Shown: one piece after another, positions 12,247-12,857 of the stretch
How the letters are laid out: every line of letters starts with the position of its first letter
Position numbering within the stretch: the stretch's first letter is position 1
From: JBOGWP01 sp050693875
GTDB lineage: Bacteria; Actinomycetota; CADDZG01; JAHWKV01; JBOGWP01
Length of the DNA stretch: 12,857 nucleotides
Reading direction: 5' to 3'
NCBI GenBank assembly: GCA_050693875.1
Contig: JBOGWP010000175.1
Coordinates: 1-12,857 of the forward strand
Notes under the pieces: generated by a model
Told to the model about the DNA's origin: nothing
The model's input: the letters and a program-made list of their open reading frames with translations, nothing else
Databases searched by the model: none
Made by a program: the position numbers and the translations under genes

Positions 12247-12540
12247 GTGAGGATCGAAGCGGCGTGCGGCAACTGCGGGCGACGGTTCCTGCTCACGCAG
12301 ATCCTCCCCGAGCCGGAGGGCACCTCCGGACGGTGCCCCTTCTGCGGCATCCGGTTCGGCCGGCACTACCTGGCGATGCTGCCCGAGGCCATCGAGGCCG
12401 GGGAGGAGGCCGCGGACACCTTCATCGCGTCGATCAAGCGCCTGCTCGAGACCAATCCCGGATTCACCGTGGATGTCGCCGGGCTGCTGGCGCGCCTCCG
12501 CGACGAGATGAGCGGCGAGGGCGAGCGCACGTCGGCCTGA
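12247..12540 (+). CDS. Small zinc-ribbon protein
   Basis: A 97-residue protein with an N-terminal zinc ribbon: C7-G-N-C10 and C30-P-F-C33, i.e. CxxC-x19-CxxC, set in RIEAACGNCGRRFLLTQ ... GRCPFCGIRFGRHY. The rest (about 45-95) is predicted helical and acidic, with GEEAADTFIASIKRLLETNPGFTVDVAGLLARLRDEM. It could bind nucleic acid or a partner protein; the family is not one I recognise. GTG 12247 is used because it gives a complete ribbon and has AGGA upstream. It is followed at 7 bases by the receiver-like reading frame, so the two may form a small operon with a signalling role; that is inference. Confidence 0.72.
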   Translation: MRIEAACGNCGRRFLLTQILPEPEGTSGRCPFCGIRFGRHYLAMLPEAIEAGEEAADTFIASIKRLLETNPGFTVDVAGLLARLRDEMSGEGERTSA

Positions 12541-12547
12541 GCCGGGA

Positions 12548-12857
12548 TTGGCGTCCGCGGATCCGGGCCGCACCCGGGTGCACGTACTGACCGACGACGA
12601 GCGGCTGCGCGAGGCGGCTGAGGCGCTGCGTGAAGACCGCTTCGACGTCGTGATCTCGTCCGACCCCGCCGGCACCGTCGCATCGATCCGCGGACGAGGA
12701 GACGAAGTCGCCGTCCTCGAGCTCCAGCTGGGAGCCTACGTCACAAACACCAGCACATCGTTCCGTGAGAGCGCGAAAGGTTTCCCTCAGCACATCGTTC
12801 CGGGGGGAGAGTCTCAGCCTTTGAGCCGGAGGGGCAGTTCCATGCGGAAGAGCTGCC
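12548..12857 (+). CDS. Receiver-like fragment, open to the window edge, possibly broken
   Basis: From TTG 12548 (or GTG 12578) the frame reads TRVHVLTDDERLREAAEALREDRFDVVISSDPAGTVASIRGRGDEVAVLEL, with the beta-alpha-beta rhythm and double Asp (TDD) of a response-regulator receiver: strand, DD, helix, FDVVISSD, helix, VAVLEL. After about base 12738 the frame stays open but loses this character (AYVTNTSTSFRESAKGF and onward): third positions become much less GC-rich, and the DNA holds a 15-base direct repeat and then the end of a gene on the other strand. The gene is therefore probably truncated or frameshifted at about 12735-12745. The remaining alternative is that the frame continues genuinely past the window. 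Confidence 0.45.
   Translation, partial: MASADPGRTRVHVLTDDERLREAAEALREDRFDVVISSDPAGTVASIRGRGDEVAVLELQLGAYVTNTSTSFRESAKGFPQHIVPGGESQPLSRRGSSMRKSC
12751..12802. repeat. Direct repeat, two copies of a 15-mer
   Basis: CAGCACATCGTTCCG occurs at 12751-12765 and identically at 12788-12802, a 37-base period. The sequence between them (TGAGAGCGCGAAAGGTTTCCCT) contains GAAA-GG-TTTC. It lies at the place where the receiver-like frame loses its coding pattern. Only two copies are visible, so it is not a CRISPR array; paired operator sites, a small tandem duplication or the edge of an inserted element are all possible. Confidence 0.7.
12814..12857 (-). CDS. C-terminal end of a protein, perhaps a sensor histidine kinase (5' part outside window)
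   Basis: On the minus strand the last 13 codons before TGA (12816-12814) read QLFRMELPLRLKG. Many sensor histidine kinases end in F-x-V/M-E-L-P-L shortly after the final ATP-binding glycine box, so this looks like such a C-terminus. A kinase next to a receiver-like sequence would make sense. Only 14 codons are visible, so the identification is weak. Confidence 0.35.
   Translation of the reverse strand, partial: QLFRMELPLRLKG

Noticed and set aside
10113..12350. 745-codon minus-strand open frame
   Set aside because: Antisense to cytX, the EVE gene and the riboswitch; low-complexity Glu/Arg/Gly-rich translation with no recognisable domain.
12751..12802. CRISPR array
   Set aside because: Only two 15-base copies and one 22-base spacer, no cas genes in the window.

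Overview
The window is very GC-rich and densely packed, with frequent GTG starts. Its gene types (HNH protein of the actinobacterial kind, stand-alone Rv0428c-type SH3 domain beside a 7Fe ferredoxin, actinobacterial small hypotheticals) point to a chromosomal segment of an uncultured Actinomycetota lineage. That assignment is inferred from gene content and style; no rRNA or other marker is present. I see no insertion sequence, prophage, CRISPR array or tRNA, and most of the window is ordinary metabolic and housekeeping DNA.

Layout, left to right. (1) The 3' end of an HNH endonuclease gene (+) meets lgt (-) tail to tail. (2) Divergently from lgt, a 7Fe ferredoxin gene and an overlapping small SH3-like gene run on +. 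(3) A LysM membrane protein gene (-) lies back to back with a + pair: a conserved small hypothetical and a BNR/Asp-box beta-propeller. (4) A - cluster follows: MOSC-domain protein, esterase (ATGA overlap with MOSC), then a SnoaL/NTF2-like protein with its own promoter. (5) Divergently from MOSC, moeA and a 66-residue two-helix membrane protein run on +. (6) An A-type iron-sulfur carrier ends in a strong hairpin. (7) metE, cobalamin-independent methionine synthase. (8) A TPP riboswitch sits directly in front of a CytX-type (hydroxymethylpyrimidine) NCS1 transporter, followed 3 nt later by an EVE-domain protein. (9) A zinc-ribbon protein and a receiver-like reading frame come next. The window ends in a small direct repeat and what looks like the last codons of a minus-strand histidine kinase.

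Functional threads: cofactor metabolism dominates. There is molybdenum cofactor (MOSC and moeA, head to head), thiamine salvage (TPP riboswitch and CytX), Fe-S proteins (ferredoxin, A-type carrier), B12-independent methionine synthesis and lipoprotein maturation (Lgt).

Points most worth checking: MetE has Trp where the family has its zinc-ligand Glu; the TPP aptamer contains the Shine-Dalgarno sequence of the gene it controls; an EVE gene is apparently tied to that riboswitch; and the right end (about 12.55-12.86 kb) has a reading frame that loses its coding character where a 15-bp direct repeat begins. No clearly new multi-gene system is visible.
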